The translations under genes were made by a program, and so were the position numbers. Shown piece after piece: positions 47,782-56,133 of a stretch of 64,000 bases of DNA. Within the stretch, counting starts at the first letter, position 1; every line of letters begins with the position of its first letter. Below the pieces are notes generated by a model that was given only the letters and a program-made list of their open reading frames with translations, was not told the origin of the DNA and did not search any database. Source of the DNA: Clostridia bacterium (GTDB taxonomy: Bacteria; Bacillota; Clostridia; UMGS1810); contig JAFQBA010000049.1 of NCBI GenBank assembly GCA_017416845.1, positions 1 through 64,000 of the forward strand, written 5' to 3'.

Positions 47782-48464
47782 TGATGTTCCTCCGAATACT
47801 TGATAATCACTTTTTTAGAAAGAGTATTCAATAGTGTTGCATTGTCCTTGATAACATTACGAGTATAAAGAGCAACAGCACCTTCGTCACCTCGCTCGTG
47901 AAAATCGGAACCGCCGCATTTTAATAGTTTGAATTTATTTGCCCATAATTTTGCAATATCATTACGTGAATCGTGTCGAGAGTGTCCATTCAATATTTCT
48001 ATCCCATCAATATTAGAAGGATTAACAACAGTCATTCCGTCCCTGAATGGGTGAGCGTGAAATATAAGCATGTTATGCATATGTGCAAGCTCTGCGAACT
48101 CCTTAAGATGCATGTTCAAAAAATTGTGCTCATCACTATAACTGTATTTTCGCACAAAATCTTCAGTCATACCATAAACAAGATAATCATTATTGGTGTA
48201 TAAATTACGATATTCCATTCCAAGTAAAATATTAATTCTGCCCTTTGCAGCTTCTTTGGCTAATTTATATGCACTTAAAAATATATCGTTTCTCTCATTC
48301 CATGAAGTTGCTTTAGAAAAACCGGATGTATACTGAGAATAATGATTTGTAATAACGAGTGATGAATAATTTTTATTAATATATAATTCCACTGCATCTG
48401 CAGTGGAAACACTTGAACACTGACTGACTTCTGCAGTATGACAATGAAGCTCTGTTTTATACAT
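47778..48464 (-). CDS. PHP domain phosphoesterase
   Basis: The 228-residue protein has the four PHP motifs: TELHCHTAEVS near the start, ITNHYS, an AHAHPFRDG (here FHAHPFRDG) stretch, and GGSDFHERG near the C-terminus. These ligate two or three metals. Family members include histidinol phosphatase and nucleotide phosphoesterases; there are no histidine genes near. I chose the ATG at 48464, after AGGAAG. It is coupled with the Rossmann-like gene and topB. Confidence 0.87.
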   Translation of the reverse strand: MYKTELHCHTAEVSQCSSVSTADAVELYINKNYSSLVITNHYSQYTSGFSKATSWNERNDIFLSAYKLAKEAAKGRINILLGMEYRNLYTNNDYLVYGMTEDFVRKYSYSDEHNFLNMHLKEFAELAHMHNMLIFHAHPFRDGMTVVNPSNIDGIEILNGHSRHDSRNDIAKLWANKFKLLKCGGSDFHERGDEGAVALYTRNVIKDNATLLNTLSKKVIIKYSEEHQ

Positions 48465-48520
48465 AGGTATCACTTCCTAAATTGATTTGTTTTATTATAG
48501 AATCAGTGAACAAAATAGAT

Positions 48521-48590
48521 GCCACTTTCCAAAGGATCCCTTGCGTAAAGGAGCTGTTAGCAAAGTTGACTGATCGGGTGTTTCTTTTTT
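48521..48590. repeat. Imperfect palindromic intergenic element
   Basis: The element has a CCCTT/AAAGG stem, then a second stem-loop TAGC-AAA-GTTG held by two wobble pairs, and ends in TTTCTTTTTT. Order and bases resemble an abundant intergenic repeat I recall from Oscillospirales genomes (stem GGGAGC, then CAGC-GAA-GCTG). Only one copy is in the window. It lies after the 48601-50280 gene. Confidence 0.5.
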
Positions 48591-48600
48591 CATCCCTTTA

Positions 48601-50280
48601 TTATTTGGTCGTGAGAATAACCTTTTGATACTCTGCGTTCCATTGCACATCCGTATCAAAACAATCGGAAACAAATCTTAAAGGCACCAAGGTTCTGCCA
48701 TTTACAATTTTACCGGGCACATCCAAAGTAATTGACTCATCATTTTTGTATGCTGTCACATCATTGATGGTAAGTGTGATGGTTGTATCCCCTTTGGTTG
48801 CTTTAACGGTTTGAGTTTCAGCATCCCATTGTACTTGTGCGCCAAGTTTTTCAAAAATAGCACGAAGAGGTACTAACGTTCTGCCGTTTGTGAGAATCGG
48901 GTCTTGATCAAATGTGATTCTTTCTCCGTCCAATTCAACACCAATGGCCAAATCCTTAACATCTATAGTGTAAAGTTCTTTATAATGTTCAACTCCGTTT
49001 TCAATTCGTTTATAATCCACAAACCAAGTGAGTTTACCATCTATTATGGCAGGCTGACAGTCGTCATTGAGCAGTAGACCGTCAAAAGTTTTAATGCCCA
49101 TCAGTTGATTTCCTTCGCCATCTATGGTGGTGCCCTTTAACACACATTCTTCATTCACCTTATCGCCGTCAAATTCAAACTCGTGCCACAAAACCGCAAA
49201 TTTATCATCCGAAATTTTTACAAGATACGGAACGCTTGCCGATTTATTATGATTGATATAATCCGTTAATTTAATATGCTTTGTTTTATCCCTGAGGTTT
49301 TTGTTCTGCACCAGTATGATTACATCCCGCTCATCCTTGTCCAGACCAATCATTTCATAACTTGTATATTCCGAAACCTTGTTGTGTTCAATGGTATTGA
49401 TAGTAGCTAAATAGTTGTTTTTGCTCTGTTCGAAGCCACCAACGAGAATACCTGTACAATTGGCACCTATATCGCCCGGCATATTGAACAAATCCACATT
49501 TATATTTTCCTCAAATATCTGCAAGCACACGCTTCTTGGATAGCCATCTCCGTGATCCAGCATTACAAATTTATCCTCATCTGCCAGAACAAATTGGTTA
49601 AAAGAATGTGACACATGATTATATTGAGATTTCCATGTGTTAATCATAGTCATTGTATCAGTATCCAACAAAATACTCAACTGCATTTGATGACCAGACA
49701 TCGCAGCACGGATATTTGCTGTTTTTGATGTATGAATCAATAGTTGATTGCCAATTTCCGCCATCCTGACATAGCCGGAATGGAAGGGTTCATTTATTCC
49801 ATAGTTTGACAAAGAAAAATGGCTGATTTTGTTAAAGCTTTTATCGTATTTTACAACTCGTATTTCCTCAACGTCCGCATCTCCCTTTGGATTCACGTCA
49901 CCATATACAATATAATTATATTGATCACCTGCATAAAAACCTCCGAACAACGGAAGCTCACAAACTATAGATTTGCTTGAGATAATCTCGTTAGTATGTT
50001 TGTCATATGTCACAATCATAACCTTGCCCCTACGGCCAATGTTGCTCCATTCATATTGTAAAATGGTATAGGAGCTATTGTCATTTTCGTATATATAGTC
50101 GTATGTGGGTGCATCCGGAAATCGTTCGGTTGATTTCTCGTAGGTAAGCCATTCTTTACCCCATGCGCGACTTTCAAGCTCAGTTTCCAACTCAACAGGC
50201 TCGTTTGCTGACACCTGAAAACAACTAAAACCTATGCAAAGAAACAAAAACATACTTGTAAACAACACTATTTTCTTCAT
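48601..50280 (-). CDS. Secreted protein with C-terminal copper-amine-oxidase-like domain
   Basis: The 559 residues have a signal peptide (about 1-26, cleaved after VSA), a long extracytoplasmic region (about 30-430) with repeated aromatic beta-strands suggestive of a propeller, and a C-terminal copper amine oxidase N-terminal-like domain (about 445-559). The last has two copies of NGRTLVPLR followed by a D/E-VQW signature (AQVQWDAETQ and DVQWNAEYQ). In Clostridia this domain is common in exported proteins and is thought to serve in the cell wall rather than in oxidation. It has a promoter, so it is a single-gene unit. Confidence 0.82.
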   Translation of the reverse strand: MKKIVLFTSMFLFLCIGFSCFQVSANEPVELETELESRAWGKEWLTYEKSTERFPDAPTYDYIYENDNSSYTILQYEWSNIGRRGKVMIVTYDKHTNEIISSKSIVCELPLFGGFYAGDQYNYIVYGDVNPKGDADVEEIRVVKYDKSFNKISHFSLSNYGINEPFHSGYVRMAEIGNQLLIHTSKTANIRAAMSGHQMQLSILLDTDTMTMINTWKSQYNHVSHSFNQFVLADEDKFVMLDHGDGYPRSVCLQIFEENINVDLFNMPGDIGANCTGILVGGFEQSKNNYLATINTIEHNKVSEYTSYEMIGLDKDERDVIILVQNKNLRDKTKHIKLTDYINHNKSASVPYLVKISDDKFAVLWHEFEFDGDKVNEECVLKGTTIDGEGNQLMGIKTFDGLLLNDDCQPAIIDGKLTWFVDYKRIENGVEHYKELYTIDVKDLAIGVELDGERITFDQDPILTNGRTLVPLRAIFEKLGAQVQWDAETQTVKATKGDTTITLTINDVTAYKNDESITLDVPGKIVNGRTLVPLRFVSDCFDTDVQWNAEYQKVILTTK

Positions 50281-50357
50281 TTTTATCTCTCACCTTCATT
50301 TATGTGATTAACATCAGACTTTTATAAATTTTGCAAAACAAAATATAGTATACAGTC

Positions 50358-50386
50358 ATTATAACATAATATAAAATTATTTTCAA
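50358..50386 (-). promoter_or_regulatory. Predicted promoter for the secreted protein gene
   Basis: On the minus strand TTGAAA, a 17-nt spacer and a perfect TATAAT lie about 80 bp upstream. Confidence 0.75.
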
Positions 50387-50436
50387 TCTTTAAATCAGTA
50401 AGTATCAAAGAAAATAAAAAAAATTAAAAAAAAGTC

Positions 50437-50465
50437 TTGACAAATCATATTATTACTGATATAAT
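50437..50465 (+). promoter_or_regulatory. Consensus promoter for tRNA-Ser
   Basis: Perfect TTGACA, 17-nt spacer and perfect TATAAT, 13 bp before the tRNA. Confidence 0.9.
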
Positions 50466-50478
50466 TGAAAAGTCGTTT

Positions 50479-50568
50479 GGAGAGGTGGCTGAGCTGGTTG
50501 AAGGCGCAGCATTGGAAATGCTGTAAACGGCTATAACCGTTTCGAGGGTTCGAATCCCTTCCTCTCCT
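50479..50568 (+). tRNA. tRNA-Ser (GGA anticodon)
   Basis: The gene folds with a perfect 7-bp acceptor stem (GGAGAGG/CCTCTCC), a 5-bp anticodon stem CAGCA/TGCTG with loop TTGGAAA (anticodon GGA, reading UCC/UCU), the long variable arm of serine tRNAs (AAACGG/CCGTTT), and a T arm with GTTCGAAT. The discriminator base is T, where bacterial serine tRNAs almost always have G. CCA is not encoded. Promoter and terminator frame it as a one-gene unit. Confidence 0.95.
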
Positions 50569-50570
50569 TA

Positions 50571-50605
50571 AAAAGCACTATGACTATGTCATAGTGCTTT
50601 TTTTA
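50571..50605. terminator. Bidirectional terminator after tRNA-Ser
   Basis: AAAAAGCACTATGAC folds on its complement around a TAT loop; plus-strand T tract ends tRNA-Ser, minus-strand T tract serves the convergent hydrolase gene. Confidence 0.92.
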
Positions 50606-50608
50606 CAC

Positions 50609-51583
50609 TTAAATATATTCTAAAATATCTTCATCGTATATTAGAGGTAATTTTACAATCTCATTTTTATTATAGTTAAGCTTTAAAGGATTAATTTTTA
50701 TGATTCTGTGATTTGTGTATGTTGTGTAATATAAATTAAAATTATCAAGATCGTAGCAGGATGTATACAGTGTTTTATCAAACATATTATTTTCTGTTTG
50801 AACACACCCCTCCTGTTGACATACAGAGTTTAAAATGTGAAAGAATTGCCCTACACATTGTTTGGGATTAATATAATCATTAGTACTATTTAATTTTGTA
50901 AAAGCAGCCTTAACAAAACGTGACATAGAAGATAAATCTCCCGGAAGACCGATAGCCCCCATTCCACGGCTATATTCATTAAAATCAATTATTTCGGAAA
51001 ATGTAGTTTTACCATTATCGGTTGTAAGATTTTTGTAATTATTAAGATTAAACATTTGAGTTTTAAAATCAGGACCATTTGTCAAAACCCCAATTTTGTT
51101 TTCGTATATTCTTATTCCTTTTTCATCACATTCCAATACAAATGAAGATTCACTGTCACATATCATCCAATGAAGAGGTTCCGGTTTAAATTCATTCGAA
51201 AATTCTTCCGAAGTAATATTTATGTTTTGCAGCAAATTGATTGCAGTGCTACACGATGAACAATTATATAACAGATACAATATGAACTCATAAGAAGGAA
51301 TATTATGCTTGTTTTCAATATTTTTGTTGTAATTTGCATCGGGGTAACGAAGCGCGCATACTCCGAGACCATGCTCATTTATTGCATCAAACATAAGTGG
51401 ATATCCTTGAGAGACAACTCCAATTCCCAATATTGTTGATTTAGTTTTGGAAGTATTATTATATTTTAGATTGACAGGATAATCAGCAGGAATTATAATA
51501 ACATTTTCACCATATGTCCTTTCTACATCAAAATTTCTGCCGAAAAAATGATGCTTTGAATTTAAATGGATTGCTGTACACAT
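50609..51583 (-). CDS. Choloylglycine hydrolase family protein (bile salt hydrolase-like, Arg in place of Asn82)
   Basis: Members are N-terminal nucleophile hydrolases that deconjugate bile salts or cleave penicillin V or acyl lactones. The 324 residues start MCTAIHLN, so Cys2 becomes the nucleophile after Met removal. Arg16 and Asp19 (GRNFD), Asn169 (VLTNG) and Arg222 (SMSRF) match the usual catalytic residues. The position of Asn82 in known bile salt hydrolases, or Tyr in penicillin acylases, is Arg79 here (GVCALRYPD). I chose ATG 51583 after GAGGTG; the longer frame would hide Cys2. No signal peptide. Substrate thus uncertain. Confidence 0.88.
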   Translation of the reverse strand: MCTAIHLNSKHHFFGRNFDVERTYGENVIIIPADYPVNLKYNNTSKTKSTILGIGVVSQGYPLMFDAINEHGLGVCALRYPDANYNKNIENKHNIPSYEFILYLLYNCSSCSTAINLLQNINITSEEFSNEFKPEPLHWMICDSESSFVLECDEKGIRIYENKIGVLTNGPDFKTQMFNLNNYKNLTTDNGKTTFSEIIDFNEYSRGMGAIGLPGDLSSMSRFVKAAFTKLNSTNDYINPKQCVGQFFHILNSVCQQEGCVQTENNMFDKTLYTSCYDLDNFNLYYTTYTNHRIIKINPLKLNYNKNEIVKLPLIYDEDILEYI

Positions 51584-51675
51584 TTGTTTCACCTCTTGAT
51601 TATTATTAAGAATAATTAAGTCAATTATTCCAAACATGTGACATAACATAGAAATATTTTAGTGAAATAAAATTA

Positions 51676-51704
51676 TTGACAGTCTTATACTAATGTGTTA
51701 TAAT
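51676..51704 (+). promoter_or_regulatory. Consensus promoter for tRNA-Leu
   Basis: Perfect TTGACA, a 17-nt spacer and perfect TATAAT, 26 bp before the tRNA. Confidence 0.9.
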
Positions 51705-51730
51705 ACATAAAGTCTTAATGATTATTTTAT

Positions 51731-51811
51731 GCGGATGTGGCGGAATTGGCAGACGCGCTAGACTTAGGATCTAGTGATTTTATCGTGGGGGTTCAAGTCC
51801 CTTCATCCGCA
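51731..51811 (+). tRNA. tRNA-Leu (TAG anticodon)
   Basis: Acceptor stem GCGGATG/CATCCGC, anticodon stem CTAGA/TCTAG with loop CTTAGGA (anticodon TAG, reading CUA), a variable arm and T loop GTTCAAGTC. Discriminator is A, as expected for leucine. CCA is not encoded. Confidence 0.95.
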
Positions 51812-51822
51812 CTAAACAGTAG

Positions 51823-51866
51823 AAATCCGAACCTTAACCAATTGGTGAAGGCTTCGGATTTTTATA
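51823..51866 (+). terminator. Terminator after tRNA-Leu
   Basis: AAATCCGAA pairs with TTCGGATTT, with an inner CCTT/AAGG pairing, then TTT. Confidence 0.82.
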
Positions 51867-51870
51867 TACA

Positions 51871-51907
51871 AAAAATAACCCTGTTAATTAAACAGGGTTA
51901 TTTTTGA
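51871..51907. terminator. Terminator of htpG
   Basis: AAAATAACCCTGTT pairs with AACAGGGTTATTTT around an A/T loop; the minus-strand U tract closes htpG, the plus strand could back up the tRNA terminator. Confidence 0.88.
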
Positions 51908-51909
51908 AA

Positions 51910-53802
51910 TCATAGCATCATATTACAAACAAGGTCGCTTATTTCAGCGGGATTATCAATCGATAGACCGCTGATCAATCTTGCTTGAGCATATAAAATT
52001 ATGCTGTAATCACTTAATTTTTCTTTGTCATTTTCATATAAATCTGTTAATCGTTTTGCAAGGGGATGATTAATATTAATCTCAAGAACAATTTCCGCTT
52101 TTACTTTATTATCTTCAGCACCCGGCATTTTATTAAGAACTTTTTCCATCCCCATAGAAACCGCCCCTTCAGTTGTAAGACAAACAGGGTGTTTTTGAAG
52201 CTTATTGGTAAAACGAACTTTTGTAACTCCATCGCCTATACAATCTTTAATATATGAAAATAATTCTTCGTTTTTCTTGTTTTCTTCATTTAATGTTTCT
52301 TTCTCTTCATCAGAATCAAGGTCAAGACTATCTGTGCAGACATTAAGAAACTCTTTTTCATTATAATTTCTTAGCATTTGAAGTGCAAATTCATCAACAT
52401 CTTCTGTAAGATACAACACTTCATACCCACGTTCGATTACAGATTCTACTTGAGGTAACAGTTCAATTTTATCAACAGTATCGCCTGAAGCATAATAGAT
52501 TTTATTCTGTTCATCACTCATGCGTTCAACATATTCTTTTAATGTTATTAGTTTCTTATCCTTGGATGATTTGAACATAAGAAGATTCTGGAGCACATCC
52601 TTATGCATGCCATAATCATTATAAATGCCCCATTTAAGCTGAGCACCAAAAGCTTTATAAAACTCTTCGTATTTATCTCTGTCGTTTTTAAGCATTTTTT
52701 CAAGTTCGCCGGAAATCTTTTTTTCAAGCGCTTTTGCAATAGCTTTTAATTGGCGATCATGTTGAAGCATTTCACGTGAGATGTTAAGCGATAAATCCGA
52801 ACTGTCTACAAGTCCTTTAACAAAGCTAAAATAATCAGGCAATAAATCCTTGCACTTGTCCATAATCATAACACCGCTTGAATACAATTGAAGTCCTTTT
52901 TCGTAATCACGGCTATAGTAATCAAAAGGAGCATGTGAAGGAATAAACAACAGTGCGGTATACTCAGTAGTACCTTCGGCCTTTTGACGAATTGTTTTAA
53001 TTGGAGCTTGAAAATCATAAAACTTTTCTCTATAAAAGTTTGCGTAATCGTCATCTGTTACCTCGGAAGGATTTTTCTTCCAAAGAGGAATCATGCTGTT
53101 TAATATCTCATCGGCTGTAATTGTCTCGTATTCGTTTTCGGAACCTTCTTTCAGTTCTTGTTTGGAAACAAGCATTTTAATCGGATAGCGAATATAGTCA
53201 CTGTATTTTTTTATAAGCTCTCTGATTTTGTATTCTTCAAGATATATTTCAAATTTTTCATCATCGGTATCTTCTTTAATGTGAAGGATAATTTTTGTGC
53301 CATATGTATCTTTGTTGCATTCTGTGATTGTATATCCATCTGCGCCTGTAGATGTCCAGCAAAAACTTTCATTATTGCCATGAACCCGGCTTTCAACAAC
53401 AATCTTATCACTAACCATAAATGCAGAATAAAAACCTACTCCAAACTGACCGATTATATCAATATTTTCAATATCTTGATTGTCAGAATTATTTTTAAAA
53501 TCATAAGAACCGCTCTTGGCAATGGTACCAAGATTATTTTCAAGCTCTTCTTTTGTCATACCAATACCATTATCGGTCAAGGTAAGCGTTCTCGCTTGCT
53601 TATCTATAGAAATACGAATTTCATATTCATCAGATTTAACATTTACACTATCATCTGTAAGCGAACGGAAATAAAGTTTATCTATTGCATCACTGGCATT
53701 TGAAATGAGCTCACGAAGAAAAATTTCTTTGTGAGTATAGATTGAATTAATCATCATATCAAGAAGTTTTTTTGATTCGGTTTTAAATTGTTTTTTTGCC
53801 AT
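51910..53802 (-). CDS. htpG: Molecular chaperone HtpG (Hsp90)
   Basis: HtpG is a dimeric ATP-driven chaperone. The 630 residues have the N-terminal GHKL domain with ELISNASDAIDKL, DNGIGMTKEEL and GQFGVGFYSAFMV, a middle domain with GLVDSSDLSLNISREMLQ, and a C-terminal dimerisation domain. The start follows CAGGAG. No CIRCE operator is visible upstream, only a TATAAT with a weak -35 (53838-53843), so HrcA control is unlikely. Confidence 0.97.
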   Translation of the reverse strand: MAKKQFKTESKKLLDMMINSIYTHKEIFLRELISNASDAIDKLYFRSLTDDSVNVKSDEYEIRISIDKQARTLTLTDNGIGMTKEELENNLGTIAKSGSYDFKNNSDNQDIENIDIIGQFGVGFYSAFMVSDKIVVESRVHGNNESFCWTSTGADGYTITECNKDTYGTKIILHIKEDTDDEKFEIYLEEYKIRELIKKYSDYIRYPIKMLVSKQELKEGSENEYETITADEILNSMIPLWKKNPSEVTDDDYANFYREKFYDFQAPIKTIRQKAEGTTEYTALLFIPSHAPFDYYSRDYEKGLQLYSSGVMIMDKCKDLLPDYFSFVKGLVDSSDLSLNISREMLQHDRQLKAIAKALEKKISGELEKMLKNDRDKYEEFYKAFGAQLKWGIYNDYGMHKDVLQNLLMFKSSKDKKLITLKEYVERMSDEQNKIYYASGDTVDKIELLPQVESVIERGYEVLYLTEDVDEFALQMLRNYNEKEFLNVCTDSLDLDSDEEKETLNEENKKNEELFSYIKDCIGDGVTKVRFTNKLQKHPVCLTTEGAVSMGMEKVLNKMPGAEDNKVKAEIVLEININHPLAKRLTDLYENDKEKLSDYSIILYAQARLISGLSIDNPAEISDLVCNMML

Positions 53803-54196
53803 TTTAATTACTCCTGTCTAATATTTTTGTTGTATATATTATAACATAATAAATTATAAAAATAAACTGATAATGAATATTTTATGAAAAAAATGTAAAT
53901 TATCTTAAAAACAAAAAAGCAATGCTCTCACAATTGATCACATCGCTTTTTTGTCTTAACATCTTAATTATTAATCCGGTGTTAACAATAAGATAACTGT
54001 AATCAAACTTGTTAAGTCTTATACATTGAATATAAATTCAAATTAATTTATATATTTATCTCAAAATATATTTCCTGTATTAATTCAAATTAATAATCAA
54101 AGAATTATAACTTAATCCAAACATAAAACAGCTACAATTTATGTTTTTTGATTACATAACTATTATATGCATCAAGTGAGATATTATTCAACAATT
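53803..54196. other. Gene-free AT-rich stretch with hairpins
   Basis: The 394-bp stretch holds the htpG leader, a terminator-like hairpin at 53908-53956 (AAAAAAGC with one mismatch), and a second inverted repeat (AAACATAAA/TTTATGTTT, 54119-54147, followed by TTT on the plus strand). TTCAAATTAAT occurs twice. A plus-strand promoter-like pair lies at 54009-54036. No ORF is convincing. Confidence 0.5.
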
Positions 54197-55429
54197 TTAA
54201 GATTTATTCTTCATTCTGATAATACTGTATGGTACAACATCACCTTCAATTCTGAGTTTGACAATCATCTGAGGATGAGGTGCAACATCAATATCGGTAC
54301 CATTCTCATCTCTCATATAATTTGAGCAGAACGAAAATGATGGTCTGTACGGTGATATTATTTCGAGGTTATCACCTTTGAAGAAACGATTTTTTTGCTC
54401 AACAGTAGCGATTTTTGTTATAGGATCATAATCGGTTATTACCCCGGCTATCGTGTAATCCTGAATGTAAGTATTGCTGGTATATAGCTGATTGTTTTCG
54501 TCGGGTTTCCCAAAATAAAATCCGGTGGTATATTCACGGTGGCTTACCTTTTCGAGTTCTTCAAGAATATCGGAGTCTACTTTAAAATCATCTGGATTCT
54601 CATAATATGCATCAATGGCACGTCTGTATGCCCCGACAACGGTTGCAACATAGAGCTCATTTTTTACTCTGCCCTCAATTTTGAAACTGTTTACACCGTT
54701 TTTAATAAGCTCAGGAATATGTTCTATCATGCACAAGTCTTTTGAATTGTACAGAAATGTTCCTCTTTCATTCTCAAACACGGGCATATATTCACCGGGA
54801 CGTTTTTCTTCCATGAGATAATACTTCCAACGACAAGGATGGGAACAAGCTCCTTTGTTGGCATCACGGTGAGTGAGAAAATTGCTGATGAGACATCGAC
54901 CGCTGTAAGAAACACACATTGCCCCGTGAACAAAGCATTCAAGCTCTTCATCGGGAGCTATGTGCTCTCTTATCTCCCCTACCTCTTTAAGGGATAAATC
55001 ACGTGCAACAACAACTCTTTTTGCGCCCATTTTATACCAGGTTTTTGCACTCATATAATTTGTGTTGTTAGCTTGAGTGCTGATGTGAATATCGAGATTT
55101 GGAGCAACCTCTCTTACAATGGAAAAAGTTCCCAAATCCGAGACTATTATTGCATCGGCACCAAGGGAGTCAACTTCACGCACAAAATCCGGGAATTCAA
55201 CCAAATCTTCATTGTGAGGAATAATGTTTGCAGTGATATAAACCTTTTTCCCTCTTGCATGAGCAAACTCAATACCCTCACGAATTTCTTCGATGCTGAA
55301 ATTCTTTGCAGCAACGCGAAGGGAAAATGCTTCACCGCCTATGTATACGGCATCGGCGCCGTATTCAATTGCATATTTTAATTTTGTAAGACTGCCTGCC
55401 GGAGCAAGCAGTTCGGGTTTATTGTTCAT
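54197..55429 (-). CDS. trhP: Peptidase U32 family protein, tRNA 5-hydroxyuridine synthesis (TrhP-like)
   Basis: Many U32 proteins are not peptidases; TrhP (YrrN/O) puts the hydroxyl on U34 of several tRNAs using prephenate. The 410 residues begin with the TIM-barrel motif LLAPAGSLTKLKYA, have ECFVHGAMCVSYSGRCLIS, and CSHPCRWKYYL, conserved cysteines. ATG 55429 follows AAAGGAG. It lies 13 bp after a TrmR-like gene, matching the Bacillus pair that makes 5-methoxyuridine at wobble positions. Whether one or two U32 subunits are needed here is unknown; only one is in the window. Confidence 0.88.
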   Translation of the reverse strand: MNNKPELLAPAGSLTKLKYAIEYGADAVYIGGEAFSLRVAAKNFSIEEIREGIEFAHARGKKVYITANIIPHNEDLVEFPDFVREVDSLGADAIIVSDLGTFSIVREVAPNLDIHISTQANNTNYMSAKTWYKMGAKRVVVARDLSLKEVGEIREHIAPDEELECFVHGAMCVSYSGRCLISNFLTHRDANKGACSHPCRWKYYLMEEKRPGEYMPVFENERGTFLYNSKDLCMIEHIPELIKNGVNSFKIEGRVKNELYVATVVGAYRRAIDAYYENPDDFKVDSDILEELEKVSHREYTTGFYFGKPDENNQLYTSNTYIQDYTIAGVITDYDPITKIATVEQKNRFFKGDNLEIISPYRPSFSFCSNYMRDENGTDIDVAPHPQMIVKLRIEGDVVPYSIIRMKNKS

Positions 55430-55442
55430 TGGTATTCTCCTT

Positions 55443-56096
55443 TCAATCGGACAGCTTAACAGAAATCGACACTCCGTCACCGATTGGAATTATTGAAGTT
55501 TCGAGCTTTGGATGATGTGAGATAAAATCAAGAAACTCTCTCAAATTTGTAATTATTGTATTTTGTTTACGAGGACAAAGTTCATCATTTGAAACCATGC
55601 CCTTATACAGAATGTTATCACATATTATTACACCACCGATGTTAAGAAGTGGGAAAAGTGTGTCAAAGTAATAACGGTACATGGATTTGTTTGCATCCAT
55701 GAAAATAACATCAAACTTTTCATCAAGCTTTTTCACATTATCGAATGCATCACCAAACATAATTTTAATCATGTTTTCTTTTCCGGCTTTTTTTATGTTT
55801 TGCAAAGCAATTTGATAATAATCTTCTTCGCGCTCAAACGTGACAATTTTACCATTGTCAGGAAGATAATCTGAAAAAAACAATGAAGAATATCCGATTG
55901 CAGTACCAAGTTCGGCAATTGACACAGGTTTTAGGATTCGTAGAAGTGTACCAAGAAAACATCGGACCTCTTTTTGTATAATAGGAACAGTGTTTTCTTG
56001 TGCATAAAGCTCCATTTCGCGAAGAAGCCCCGATGTATCGGGTAACGTTATATTAAGATAATCCACTATATGATTGTAATTAATATTATCTGTCAA
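55443..56096 (-). CDS. trmR: SAM-dependent O-methyltransferase, tRNA 5-hydroxyuridine methyltransferase (TrmR-like)
   Basis: TrmR (YrrM) methylates 5-hydroxyuridine at tRNA position 34, giving 5-methoxyuridine. The 217 residues have the catechol-methyltransferase-like fold with AELGTAIGYSSLFFSDYL, FDVIFMDANK and GGVIICDN. I chose TTG 56096, 8 nt after AGGAG; this gives the same length as Bacillus YrrM. Adjacent trhP gives the preceding reaction, supporting the call. Confidence 0.88.
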   Translation of the reverse strand: MTDNINYNHIVDYLNITLPDTSGLLREMELYAQENTVPIIQKEVRCFLGTLLRILKPVSIAELGTAIGYSSLFFSDYLPDNGKIVTFEREEDYYQIALQNIKKAGKENMIKIMFGDAFDNVKKLDEKFDVIFMDANKSMYRYYFDTLFPLLNIGGVIICDNILYKGMVSNDELCPRKQNTIITNLREFLDFISHHPKLETSIIPIGDGVSISVKLSD

Positions 56097-56133
56097 AGAT
56101 ACCACTCCTGACTTTGGCTTGTGTAAAAAATTG

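Noticed and set aside
48540-48600. Minus-strand mini-ORF of about 32 codons after the secreted-protein gene
   Set aside because: It reads through the palindromic repeat, and its only purine-rich stretch is too close to the ATG.
53158-53703. Plus-strand frame of 181 codons opposite htpG
   Set aside because: Antisense shadow; composition is what htpG codon bias gives on the other strand.
53803-53880. CIRCE operator upstream of htpG
   Set aside because: No TTAGCACTC-N9-GAGTGCTAA pattern or near match is present.
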